Source of the DNA: Onchocerca volvulus
Lineage: Eukaryota > Nematoda > Chromadorea > Rhabditida > Onchocercidae
NCBI GenBank assembly: GCA_000499405.2
Contig: HG738138.1
Location: forward strand, 8,492,888 to 8,556,887
Reading direction: 5' to 3'
Length of the DNA: 64,000 nucleotides
Shown: positions 30,201-41,268 of the stretch, in pieces
How positions within the stretch are numbered: position 1 is the stretch's first letter
Layout of the letters: each line of letters opens with the position of its first letter
Program-made: the position numbers and the translations under genes
Notes under the pieces: model-generated
Databases searched by the model: none
What the model saw: only the letters and a program-made list of their open reading frames with translations
Told to the model about the DNA's origin: nothing

Positions 30201-33200
30201 TGATGTTATTGAGTTTTTTTTTTTTTCATTTTTACAGAATTTTTCAGACGCGAATCTTGGACTTTACATTCAGTCTGTGGGTTATGGCAACAGTTGGTGG
30301 ATCAGACAAAAGAGGAAGCTAAACAGAAGATGGCTTTGGCTGATTTATATGCTGCTCGTCATACAGTACTTATTGCTCAGAGGGCAGATGATTTACAGCG
30401 TATTTCGCGAAAGGTATGACTTTTTTTTTGTGTGAAAATTAGCTGTATGAATGTGCTAAAAATATTTTCTATTGTTACATGCAGGACTATCAAATACATA
30501 ACTATTTGCATGTTTTCAAAGGGTTTTCAATGTTAATACTTCAATTTCGATTGTCAACTTCAATTATTAGTGCTGAAGGAATGCGTAGGTAAGTACTAAG
30601 CGTGCCTTTATGGAATACATGTATTGATACATTTAAACAGAGGGCACGTAGTGAATAGAAATTGGGGACAATATTTTGATAAAAACAGCTCAATCAGATA
30701 TGCCACACTAAGACAATATAATAATTATCATTTCAGGAGAGTATGATAGCACAGAGGCTCATGCTTCCGTCTCAGTGCTATCATATTCTCCATACGACAT
30801 TTAATCATCACGTCGCTTACAGTTGAACGGGATCCATTCCTCCTTTTAATGAGATACATGTCTGCAGTCTTGATACTTTGCTACAGTTGTCTTCTCATTC
30901 CACTGACCTGTTCTACAAATTTCAAATAATTATGCTGTTAAAACTTTATTTAACACTAACTTTTGTGTATTTATCTTTATTTTTGTGTTTTTAACACTAA
31001 CTTTTACTGATATAATGTTAATTCGTCAAGTAACTGTAGGAGAGGTTGACGGAAGATTTCTGAAAAGTGCTTGTAGTACAAATATATTTCCGAAGTTCTT
31101 ATGCTTAAATAATGAAGTTTTCATGATAGAAAAACTAGCTCTTTATCTTCCAGGAATTTTTGGACAATATATGGAGTCTTTTTATATCCTTCTTATATTG
31201 CTTCATCATAATTTTCATCACGATGTGAAAACATGCCTTAACTCTGTACTTTTTACATTGTTAACGAGCAGTTTGTCATTATATTCTTTGTTTACTTGTG
31301 AAATCAAATCTTTTGCTTATTTTTCTCGGATTCTGCCACTGATATTAAGGAAGAAAGACCATCTTTCTTTGCTGTTTTATAGAAAAATTTTTCATTGCCC
31401 CATGATGACTCTTCAAAAATACAAGACTTCGTTGTATCTGGAATACTGTTGATGCAATATTCGAGACATGTCTTAATATCGCTTTCTGTTTTGCTCATGA
31501 TTTCGAGGAATTATAGATTTTTCATAATTTATCATTTAAAAAATGTAATCCAAACTAACTTAAGCCTTCTGTCACTATTAGGAATCAGTGTTGCAGTGTC
31601 GCGAAATAGGAGCACTCGCTCATGGTGAAATATGTCGAGTGCTAAACGAACTGCATACTGCCATGAGAACCTATCAGGTATGTATTATTCTGAAGTGATC
31701 AATTTCGAACTGTATATATTACTAACTTTAGATATATGAAGACATCGTCTCACACTCCAAGATTTCATCCATTAGTTTATTGAAATATTCTACATAATTA
31801 TATATTGTATATTTCAAGTTGTACATGTTCCAGTTTTCAGTTTTGTTTATTTGATATGAGTTTTCTTACCGGAAATAATTTTCTTTTTACAGCTTTGCTT
31901 CCTGGAATCTTCAACCATAGAAAGCAAATTTCGCCAGGTTGAAGGAAATAAGGCGAAGTATGAGGAAAACAATCCGACGAAGCTCGGTGTTACTCGTAAG
32001 CATCGGTGTTTGGCAAAACTTTATAACAAGGTAAGTTTTAACAAGTATCACCGATAAGAGTTTGTTAAGTTGCAAGGGCTCAGTTTATTTCTTTTTTTTT
32101 TTTTTTTTTTTTTTATAAAATTCATTTTCAGAGACTGGAAAAATATAACACAGTAAAAATGAAATGTTTAAAAGCCAGGAATGAATATCTGTTATGTGTA
32201 CAGGCAGCTAATGCAGCTTTGCATAAATACTTTGCTGATGACCTTTCTGATCTCATCGATGTATGTTTCATATCCATTTTAATGAAAAACACTAGTGATT
32301 CAACAATGATTTGAAAGTAATATATTGTTTTATTTCGTTTCAGTTGCAGTGACATTTTATATTGCGACTTATAGAAAAATTCATTTAGTGCATGGATCTT
32401 GGCATGGATCAATGGTTACAAGGTTTTATTAATTGTACAGTTTCGGCGCGGAAAGATATATGTCAGAAAGAAATGGATGCTTTGGCAGAGCTTTGTGGAT
32501 TTAAGGAATCACTTGATTTGAAGGCGGATAAGCAACGGTTTATTGAGGCAAACCATACGACTTTCATGTTGCCAAAACGATTCGAATTCAAGTCAAATTT
32601 TTCATAGATTTTTAAATTTCTAAGTTCTACTAGTCTATATTTGCTCTTAGTTTGCTTGAAAGAAGTTGTAAATTTTTGAATTTATTTCGCAAAATTTTGG
32701 GAATTTATTTCAAACCAAGTTATTTTATATTATACTGGATTTATCCTTTTTTAGTTTTATGCTTTATAAACGAAAATTTTCAGAGGACAGCTTGGTGATA
32801 CAGTGTCTACGGTAAGTACAACCGATGTCGTTGCTGAAGAATTACAACAACGACATTTGCAAATCGAACGGAGGCTTGCCAATGTGAGGTATTTATTTTT
32901 TAGAATTGATGTTCACTTCATACATATTGTTTTGGATTCAAAAAAATGTTCTTTGGTAGCTTGGTTAAGTTCTGGTTATTATTTGTAGTTCTTCATTAAT
33001 GTTACGTTTTTATTCAGTCTCAGTTAAACTCTATATTCTGGTTTCTAAAAAAAGCCCATTTGTGGAAGCTTCATTTTAAGAATTGAGTCGGAAGAAATAT
33101 GGAAAACTTTGGAGTCTACAGAAAAAGCGGTTGCTGAACGTTTTATGGAAGCAATGACGAGTTCGATTGCAGCAGCTGAAGTTTCAAATGATGCATCACG

Positions 33201-36200
33201 TGAAGATTGTAATGATGCAAACATTTACAATTTTAAGAACAGAATAAATGCTAATGAATTATATGATTTTTATCTTGGGGTTAGTCTAAATATTCTTCTT
33301 TTCAATTTTAATTTGAAGTCTTAATTTTCAGTACTTCTTTGATTTTGTTGTATATAATTTTTGTATATAATTTCGGATAATTTCTTTTAGTAAGAGCCAG
33401 ATTCAGTTTTTTTTTTTTTTTTTTTGTTTTAGAAATTCAGTCATTATATGCTGAATAGTAATTTAATTGAACGCTTGGAAGCACGGGCAAATGGAATTGC
33501 TTCAGCTTTGAACGGGTATTCTAACAAAGGTTTTGATGATAGCACAAGTTCTGCTGTTGTTTCTTCTCCTAGCTCTTTCTATCGTATGTTTTCGAAATTT
33601 CGGTGTTTTCTTACCTCCATTTTTAAATAAAAGAAAGTCAGCTCATCTGAGTTTAGGGTATTTTTTCATACATTTTGTTTTCCTCTTTTGCATGATATTG
33701 TTGATACTATTTAGATGAGGAGATATTTTTTCAGAAGATGGGGATGATAGCGAAATCTTTTCCTCTGCTCGTACTCGTACGAAAAAAAGAATTGGCAGTG
33801 GTTTACTGTCTGACAGTATTAGGCGACCGAAACTCTTTGGCGGTAGTTTGGATGAATATGTTGAAGCAACGGGCGAAACAATACCTCTCATTGTCACGTC
33901 AACTATACGGTTGGTAGCAATATATTATCAGAGTTGTAGTGTTCTTCTATCTATTATTATTCCATCTGTCATTGAACTCATTGTCTGAGTATTTTCAAAT
34001 AAATATTGAAAATACTCAGACAATGAGTTCAATATTTTTCTCTTTTTTAGTGAAAAAAATTTGATAATTTATTGCAGCGTATTATCCCAATTTGCTCTGC
34101 ATCATCAAGGAATATTCCGTATATCAGGCTCACAAATTGAAATTAATATATTTCGAGAAGCATTCGAAAAAGGTTACAACACATTTAGTGAACATTTTAG
34201 TCATTATTTAGATTTTGAGCTGAAATTTTTTCCTAATCTCGTTCTTCTTTGGTTATGTAAAAATTAGAAGCATCATTGGTGATTGTTGTAGGTGAAGATC
34301 CACTGCGACATGTTATTGATGCTACAGATGTCAATTCAATTGCGGGTGTTTTGAAACTTTATTTACGAGAACTTCGCGAATCCCTCTTTCCTATATTTCT
34401 TTTTGATCAATTGACAGAATGTGCAAAATGTTCAAATGCTGATGAATTCGTCAAGCAGGTTTACTTTTTCATCCTATGAACACGTTGTATAGAGAAGTTG
34501 AGATGTTTCTGCTTTTTGTTGGAGACTTAACACTCATTATCTGGATTTTTAAATTTTTTTTCATTTATAATATTGCTCCAGATGTTTCGTTTTTTTTTTT
34601 TTTTTTTTTTTTTAACTATTAATAGCTCGTGTACGTTATTATTTCGCTAGTAAAAATTTTATGATCTTCAGGTCGCTCCACTTATCCAGAAATTATCACA
34701 ACCTACTCAGCTTGTATTACGATATCTTTTTGCATTCCTCAATCATCTCAGTGAATTTAGCGATGAAAATATGATGGATCCATATAATCTCGCTATTTGC
34801 TTTGGACCCACACTCCTTCCTATTCCAGAAGGAAAAGATCAGGTTCTAGAAATTACATTTTCGTTATGCATTATTAAATGTCCCTCGCAAAGTTCGAATC
34901 ACTGCTGCTGATTGTGGCATGCAGCTGAAAAAAAAAAAGAAAAAAAGAAAAAAAAAAAAAAAACTATAGCTGCAAGGAATGATGAAATTAACTACAAAAA
35001 AGTCGTGCAGAAGCTTCAACCTTTCGACTTTCACTTGTATGATAATATCTCTGTGGTGTTTGTCGCTGCGTAACCCAACAATACTTCTGAATAACATCGA
35101 TCAAAAAAAAAAAAAGAAAGTTCCTATTCTGTCTTTCTGACCCCCTTTTTCGATAGGTCGGCTTCTATTCAGACTACAACCAAAATTCCAAAAGACAATA
35201 TGCTTATTTAATAAAAGTGACGGATATCGGACGACAAATTGACTAGCTTGGCTGTACTCAGCATCAGCATACTGCTTGTACTAACATCACATTGATAGCA
35301 TGAATTATCTCAGCGATAATTGTTGTTATCTAGAAGTTTTAAATTTGGAAATAAAAACTTTTTCTTACTTACCTGTCTGAAAAGATGATGATGTTTCAGG
35401 TCTTTTACCATAATTTTGTAAATGAGCTTGTGAAAAATTTAATTGTTTATCACGAACAAATTTTTTCCACAATATTACCTGGTCCACGATATGAGAAGTA
35501 TCTTGTTGAATCCGAGCAGGCACTCTTCATTGATGAGCAGTAAGTAATTGCTTTGCTATTCATTTAAGTGCAAAGTTTTGGTCGAAATTTTAGTTTTCGA
35601 TTTAAATAAAAGTCAAATATATTACTCTGTTTTCTTCAATGAATTAAAATCAAATCTTAAGTAATATTGTATTTCTTTTTTGGAAATTTTATTTTTTAGA
35701 GAAAGCGCCGTTAGTGGTGATGAAGAAACGATAACGACACCGATTTTTGATTGTTCAAACGAGAAATCGTTGACTGAATCTAAAACATCTGCGGTGACTC
35801 CAGCTTGGAGTGCTGCAGACATTGCTGTGGAAATGCTTTCGGCGACTTCGAATATCGCTGTCTGTGCATTATATAACCTTCCAGAAAGAACCGTTGCTTC
35901 AGATGACCAGAATCCTGTAGTCTCAAATCTGTCTGATGATTCTGTGTATGATATTAATGCATTATTTATTTTGTCATGCAATTATGTTACCATTTATTGG
36001 CTTCAGTGCACTTTTATAGTTGACTCTGTGAAACCCCATTTTAAAAGTGATAAATGCTTTTCATTAAAAAAAAAAAAAAGCACCTGGTAGCACTGGGGAA
36101 CTGGCAAGTGCTAGGCAGCTTTTAGTATCGTTATTTCCAATTTTCGGATCTCCAGATTAGTTGTGAAAGTTTCTTAGTTTCTGTATTTTGTGTTTCAGGT

Positions 36201-37128
36201 TATCAACAAAATTGATTTCTGATCCAAATAGTGATGTTATGGAGCACGTTGAAAGTGCTAATAATACTACTGTGGTAGTTGCCCAAAATCTTTCATCCAT
36301 GAATAACAATGAAATTCCTTCGAATCAGGTATGTCGGAAAAATTTCAATCTATCAGTGGGAAACTGAAAAGTTTTAGTTTTGGATATTCCATCTAGTTGC
36401 TAAAATTGGTCCAGAAATTATTTTTTTGATTATGATATTGCTTCTTGAAATGATTACTAGTAAACAGTACAATTTTTTTACTGAGTAACAACTTCAAGGA
36501 TTCAGTTTTTCAGTATTATTTGTCCTCTATTATCGGTCTATAAAATTGTTTCTTCAACCTCAGGCATAAATTCGTGAAGTTAGAATGCCATGTCATGCAG
36601 TCCATGGGGAGGTTGAAATTTGTTGAAATGAGTTATAGACAATGTTTTTTCAACTTTTGTAATAAACAGTATAAATTCTTCACAGAAACGAAAGCAGCTA
36701 CAGGTTTGGTCTCGTCGAGGGTGTGGCGTAAGTTCGCTGCGTGAGCAACTGCATCACAGCCGAGTACAACCGCAGACTTTTACCAGTGATAAGTTGTTCG
36801 TTTTTTCTTTTTTTGGGGGGGGAGGTGAATTTCAAAGTTGTGAAGCCTTTTTTTTTTTACAGTTTTTCAGTACCGAATTCACAGATTCAAGTTTTCTCTT
36901 TTTTCCTCACCAAAACTGAAACCTAATTTCAGATCGCCGTCATCATCTTCTTTAGATGCTCTCATTTTTGACAATCGTTTCGATGGAGTAATATTTGGAA
37001 ATAAAGTATCATCAATTGGTAACGAAAATCCCAACAGAAAAACGGTATCATCCTCTCTTTCACACGAAAATGCTTCTGTTTCATCCAGTCGTTTCCCGAA
37101 CATATCTCCTGCGAATAGACACAAATAA
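24238..37128 (+). CDS. srgp-1: srGAP-type F-BAR and RhoGAP protein
   Basis: Exons: 24238-24270 (tentative start), 25095-25215, 28979-29037, 29212-29336, 30248-30413, 31582-31677, 31893-32030, 32132-32260, 32389-32591, 32784-32888, 33081-33279, 33433-33583, 33735-33909, 34078-34172, 34292-34458, 34672-34842, 35400-35539, 35700-36086, 36199-36328, 36686-36792, 36933-37128, about 1,030 residues. The F-BAR domain spans about residues 40-470: EIRSQLNEQLRCLE, YRKKAELDGEYGKQLEKL, LWQQLVDQTKEEAKQK, LNELHTAMRTY. The RhoGAP domain spans about 540-755: LFGGSLDEYV, arginine finger R581 in GIFRISGS, LYLRELRESLFP, NLAICFGPTLLP. Family role: curved membrane binding and GTP hydrolysis on Rho/Rac proteins at cell edges and junctions. 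No SH3 domain is seen after the GAP; the tail is Ser-rich. The tail exon 35700-36086 is uncertain. It contains 14 A in a row and a possible in-frame 63-base intron (35944-36006). Confidence 0.88.
25216..28978 (+). other. Large first F-BAR intron of srGAP
   Basis: This 3.8 kb intron separates the exon ending HLVK from the one beginning EIRSQL. It holds a purine-rich stretch (about 26010-26100) and, near its 3' end, a possible alternative first exon (see 27901-27917). Open frames at 27135-27380 and 27720-27914 show no family resemblance. Confidence 0.6.
27901..27917 (+). other. Possible alternative first coding exon of srGAP
   Basis: An ATG at 27911 is followed by AGC A and then a strong donor (A|GTAAGTCG at 27918). 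The single leftover base matches the phase of exon 28979, so a short isoform starting Met-Ser-Lys-Ile-Arg-Ser-Gln would be in frame with the F-BAR domain. This would imply a second promoter inside the intron. Only splice phase supports it. Confidence 0.35.
30736..30791 (+). ncRNA. MicroRNA-precursor-like hairpin in srGAP intron
   Basis: Bases 30736-30752 pair with 30775-30791 over 17 positions, with one G-T wobble. The 22-base terminal part can pair a little further (GAG with CTC). Size and shape suit the upper part of a pre-miRNA, and the location (intron 30414-31581, sense strand) suits intronic processing. I recognise no miRNA family seed, and the pairing does not clearly extend below the stem, which argues against a full-length precursor. 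Confidence 0.3.
33971..34033. repeat. Perfect 28-bp inverted repeat in srGAP intron
   Basis: Bases 33971-33998 are the exact reverse complement of 34006-34033, separated by the seven-base loop ATAAATA. The structure lies in the short intron 33910-34077, ahead of the exon carrying the GAP arginine finger. Complementarity stops sharply at both ends. Confidence 0.85.
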
Positions 37129-38004
37129 AACGCTAATTTATAACTTCCAGTGGTTCACTTTTACTCCTAGTACGGTAATACAAAAGGATATATTTTCACA
37201 GTTGCTTGATTTATGAACAGTCCTAATTTTTCAATTCACTGATAGCGCTTCTCTTCAGTTCTTGGGTAGCTAAGATGGTATTTGTTTCAAAAATTACAAA
37301 ATTCTTGAGTATTCCGAGTTCTTTACTTGCTGCGTCCTTTTCCACATGATATGATTTATGTCCAATCAGAACAGTCATCAGGAAATAATATATAGTAGTT
37401 GGGTTTTGGGCTTTGAAAGTATCGGAAGAAATGTTCGTTTTTGATTGTTACTTATCAGCTTTATTAATTACTTGGAATAATATTAATACTTTATTATTCC
37501 TTTTGGTACAATCCTAAATTACATTTTCATTTAAAAGCAAAGCGATTATATCCTAGATGTTTTAAAAAGCTGTAATCGTAGAATTTCGTGATTTTAGACA
37601 ATTTATACATTTGAATTAAGGACTTCCAGTAATTTATGCATAATAAAATTCCATTTTACATTGTTCAGTACTCATTTGCTTTAATGCGAAACATATCCAT
37701 TGCATGTTTGTTGAAATGCAAATTTCTGATTTGTTATTGTCTTTTTTCGTCTTACCATTTTTTATTCTTATATTTATATATGTTATCAAAAAACAAATAA
37801 AAAATCACTCAGTTGAGGAATATTTTATATTTATTTGACAGTGATGGGTATTTTCTCAATGCTAACATTCTTTTAAGTTCAATTAATGACTGAAATGAAA
37901 AGTCATGGGACATTTGAAACCAGGAAAGAGTTATCAGGATCCAAAATGCCAGCTCATGGTGGCCAATATCCTGACATTATTGTATAGCCTACAATTTTAC
38001 TAGG
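37129..38004. other. srGAP 3' flank and OXLD1 upstream region
   Basis: This stretch has no exon. AAATAAA near 37794 could serve srGAP polyadenylation. The region ends in TTTTACTAG directly before the next ATG, a trans-splice-like acceptor. Confidence 0.5.
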
Positions 38005-38457
38005 ATGGGAGGACTACGATCGGCTATGATTGCAAATTCCATATTTCAGATTCGGATGCGACGAATCTTCACTATCCCTATGAAAAAAGATGGTCTGGCA
38101 CTGTATTTTTCATGTGTGCGTTGGCGAGTAGATACAAAGATGAATTCTAACAAAGATTTGGATCCGGAATATAAACTACATGAGTCTGAACGAATGAGGT
38201 CATCCTCACGGGTTAAAGTTGTTGCTCCTGGGAGTATAGTCCATCAATCGCATGTGCCCGAACCTCCGGATCCTGCGACATGTTGCGGATCTGGATGCTC
38301 AGATTGTGTCTGGATTGAATATGTTACCGAACTAATGCATTACCACAATGACCGTCCTTTACATGAAGTTTTGGATGAAATTGACAAACTAGTCTCGAAT
38401 GTTGGCGTTCGGGAGTTCGTAAAATCAGAAGTCCGCGCACGTGCTGAGTATCGATAA
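38005..38457 (+). CDS. OXLD1-like (oxidoreductase-like domain) mitochondrial protein
   Basis: One uninterrupted exon of 150 residues. Near the middle is the family motif PEPPDPATCC followed by GSGCSDCVW (Cys 93, 94, 98, 101), as in the Oxidored-like domain of human OXLD1, which is of nearly the same length. The domain is followed by a helix with YVTELMHYHND. The first 45 residues contain several Arg/Lys and hydrophobic residues and few acids before residue 43, as expected of a mitochondrial presequence. Its biochemical role is not settled in the literature I know. The ATG at 38005 follows an AG by one base, consistent with spliced-leader trans-splicing. The ATG at 38026 is an alternative start. 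It is the only single-exon conserved gene in the window. Confidence 0.85.
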   Translation: MGGLRSAMIANSIFQIRMRRIFTIPMKKDGLALYFSCVRWRVDTKMNSNKDLDPEYKLHESERMRSSSRVKVVAPGSIVHQSHVPEPPDPATCCGSGCSDCVWIEYVTELMHYHNDRPLHEVLDEIDKLVSNVGVREFVKSEVRARAEYR

Positions 38458-40636
38458 GTACCCTATCATTTCAAAATTATTCTGGTTTTGTAGGATGATA
38501 TACCTCATAAACTTCGTAAATCTCTAATGCTTATTTTCAAATATGAAGTTCGGTTCTCTCTTGTTTCATATTTTACTATTTTACATAAATTTATTTGCAG
38601 CGATGCATCAAATATCTTCTTTTGGATCTGGAATATTTCATATGTATTAAGAACGTTAAGATTTCAAATCGATTGCCATAATATCATCCAGAAATATGGT
38701 TTTGTGCCTCTAATCTCAAATAAGATTAAAGAATATTTCTTTTAAGTATTACATGCGAATCATCATCAACTGAGTTAAATAACTCTGATGCATCACTGAA
38801 TTAAATAGTATGTTTTGATCATCATGTATTAATAGTATTATGTCGATAGAATGTTATTTAGATAATGTCAAGTATTGTAATATTTGTGTTTTGCAGTTTC
38901 TTCTGATCAATGTTTTTCATTTTCTAAATGGAGGTAAAAAAAAGTACTACGATTTCTTATTCATTTTTGTTCTTATATTGGTTTTTACTGTGATCGTTTC
39001 ATCGCCGTAATTAAATGGCTAAGCCGTAGTTAGTGCCAAGTTATTGCATTTTGATTATATTTTGTTATTTAATATATTATATTTTATTTCATAATATTTT
39101 TTTGCTATCCTTACTAATGAAGCTATTATATTTTGGTGTTAGAGCTTCTCGCTAAGCTTTCTCCTGCTTCAGATTTAGCTCAATAAAACGTTTTTTCTTG
39201 ACAAATTCAACATGGAGAGAGTGACAACGATTTTATATCTTGCACAGGGAATAAATTCATAGAAGTTCCTTGCAAATGTTTTTTGCTGGCTAAATACTTT
39301 CACTCATGAATGTAGCCATTATGTAAATTGAAGGGACGGTTTAATAAATGAAATCGTGAACACTTTTCAGAACTGCTTTTAATTTGTTTTTAGTCAAGGA
39401 CAAATTGCAATGAATGGTCTTATCAATTGATGTTGATTGGAAACGGTTTTTTTATGAAGTTTATGTAAACAGAAATTGGAAGTGTTTTTCCCGAAATCCG
39501 AGAATAAAAAAGTCTAACTGGACTTGAGCCGCTTTTCAAGTGTTTTTTCTTGTATGTATTCAGTACCTCATTCAAAATTCAGTGTACGCTCATGTTCCTT
39601 AAATCAGTCTTAGACTTTTTTTTTTGCATATTAGCAGAGCTAAATTCGTTTAGCGAGAAATTTCTGGGAAGTAGATGACTTTTACAATATCATTCATTAA
39701 GTTCTCTGAAGGATCAGAATAGATATAAACGGAAACGATATAGACTCAGCTTTTTAGTAGTTTATGTTTGTCTTTCATCATTTTTTTTGGAAAAAAAATA
39801 TATTCATATCTTAGGAACCCGAACATTTTTAAACGTTGTCCAGTGGCCTTGAAGTGATAAAGTTTCCCTGGTTCTTTCTTTAAATACTGTCAGAATAGGT
39901 GCGCAAATCTGCATTAAAATAACATGAATTCAATTTTATATAACTCTTATCAGACACTGCAAGAAGACAATTGAAGAACTTTACTTTCAAGTGCAAATGT
40001 ACAGTTGTGAATATACCGATCGGTACTCAAATACTATAGTCTATAGAATTAGATGGTTATTTTCGACTGGAAATATTATGTACTTGTTAACTGATGTAAT
40101 ATCCCATTTCTAATATTAAAGATCAAATCGAACAGAGAATGAAATACATACCAAAGTTTAAGCCAGAAGGATCTATTAATTGAATATATAAATATTCCAA
40201 CTAAATCATCGGATCCATCAGGTGCGTGTCTGGTAACTGCTGATATGACTTCCAAAAATAATAGCGCAAACAACAGGTAAACATCAATATGAAAAACTTA
40301 ACGATGATCACAAAGAATGAAAAGTTTGAAATTGATTAATAAAATCAAATAACAGTGCAAACAAACTTAAAGAACAAAAATTAGAATTGAAAATAAAAAA
40401 GCAAAAATCCAAATGCGAGGTTTTCTATTATCACAAATCATTATCTAATTGGATGATCAGGAGTGGTTGTTCGTAATAAAAGTTGAAAATAAAGGAAAAC
40501 AAAACAATAAAATAGTTCTAGGATTGATTGCGCCTACTTATATCTTCTCATATTGAGTAAGGATAATAATGTTCAGGTTCGAATCATGTTTTCAAAACAA
40601 AACTTCTGATAAGAATGACTAATCGATCACTTCCAA

Positions 40637-40879
40637 TCAACTTTCGTGTGGATTAAACGCAGTAGCTAACGTATCATAACGTTTTTTTCGGGGATCAACT
40701 TTTAGTTTCCTTGTTATCGAAAATTGTAAATAAATACTTTTCTCATAACTTAGTTTACATTTCAACTTAATCCAATAACAAGTATTAACTGAATTATATT
40801 GTCCGTCAATTTTAAGACCATTTTTGGCTTGTTTCTTGACTTTGATCACTTTCCTCTCAATTTTATCTGGACCAGCCAT
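40637..40879 (-). CDS. Small basic protein, unrecognised, in inverted repeat left arm
   Basis: An ATG-started frame of 80 residues on the minus strand. It begins MAGPDKIERKVIKVKKQ and is Lys-rich throughout, with PRKKRYDTLATAF near the end. The ATG lies in the unique spacer two bases after an AG (possible trans-splice acceptor), and the frame enters the left arm at about codon 20. The mirror copy in the right arm keeps the same residues and stop codon, differing by one synonymous change. I recognise no family. A fragment of a duplicated gene or a chance frame are both possible. Confidence 0.35.
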   Translation of the reverse strand: MAGPDKIERKVIKVKKQAKNGLKIDGQYNSVNTCYWIKLKCKLSYEKSIYLQFSITRKLKVDPRKKRYDTLATAFNPHES

Positions 40880-41076
40880 TGACTATTGATAATAATTTCA
40901 TTTTGATCGAACTTCTCTACTCATACAGTAACGTACCCACTTCCTTTAACATTCCATTCCATTAGCATCCAAGGTAGCCATAGTTCCGTGCAATTCCACT
41001 TGCAGTTGGCTTTAAATCAGTATTTTGTTCGAAAAGCATTCAGTTCTTTTTGTTCGTATGATGATTATTCCTTCAT

Positions 41077-41268
41077 ATGCAACATGGTCTTAAAATTGAC
41101 GGACAATATAATTCAGTTAATACTTGTTATTGGATTAAATTGAAATGTAAACTAAGTTATGAGAAAAGTATTTATTTACAATTTTCGATAACAAGGAAAC
41201 TAAAAGTTGATCCCCGAAAAAAACGTTATGATACGTTAGCTACTGCGTTTAATCCACACGAAAGTTGA
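41077..41268 (+). pseudogene. 5'-truncated mirror copy of the small ORF (right arm)
   Basis: This frame repeats the last 61 residues of the minus-strand ORF at 40637-40879 exactly. It lacks the first 19 codons because the duplication boundary (41084) cuts it. The new start MQH is supplied by flanking sequence. It is likely a non-functional partial copy, if the parent is a gene at all. Confidence 0.35.

Noticed and set aside
36879..37124. 81-residue minus-strand ORF opposite the srGAP terminal exon
   Set aside because: It is the antisense of a Ser-rich coding exon that closes the srGAP frame exactly; codon bias of the sense strand explains it.
38527..38745. Plus-strand ORF after OXLD1
   Set aside because: AT-rich, aromatic- and Ile-rich composition without similarity; typical random frame.
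40076..40273. Minus-strand ORF with a GTATGT donor near 40145
   Set aside because: It lacks an ATG in frame (starts TTG), an in-frame stop lies close upstream, and no partner exon was found.
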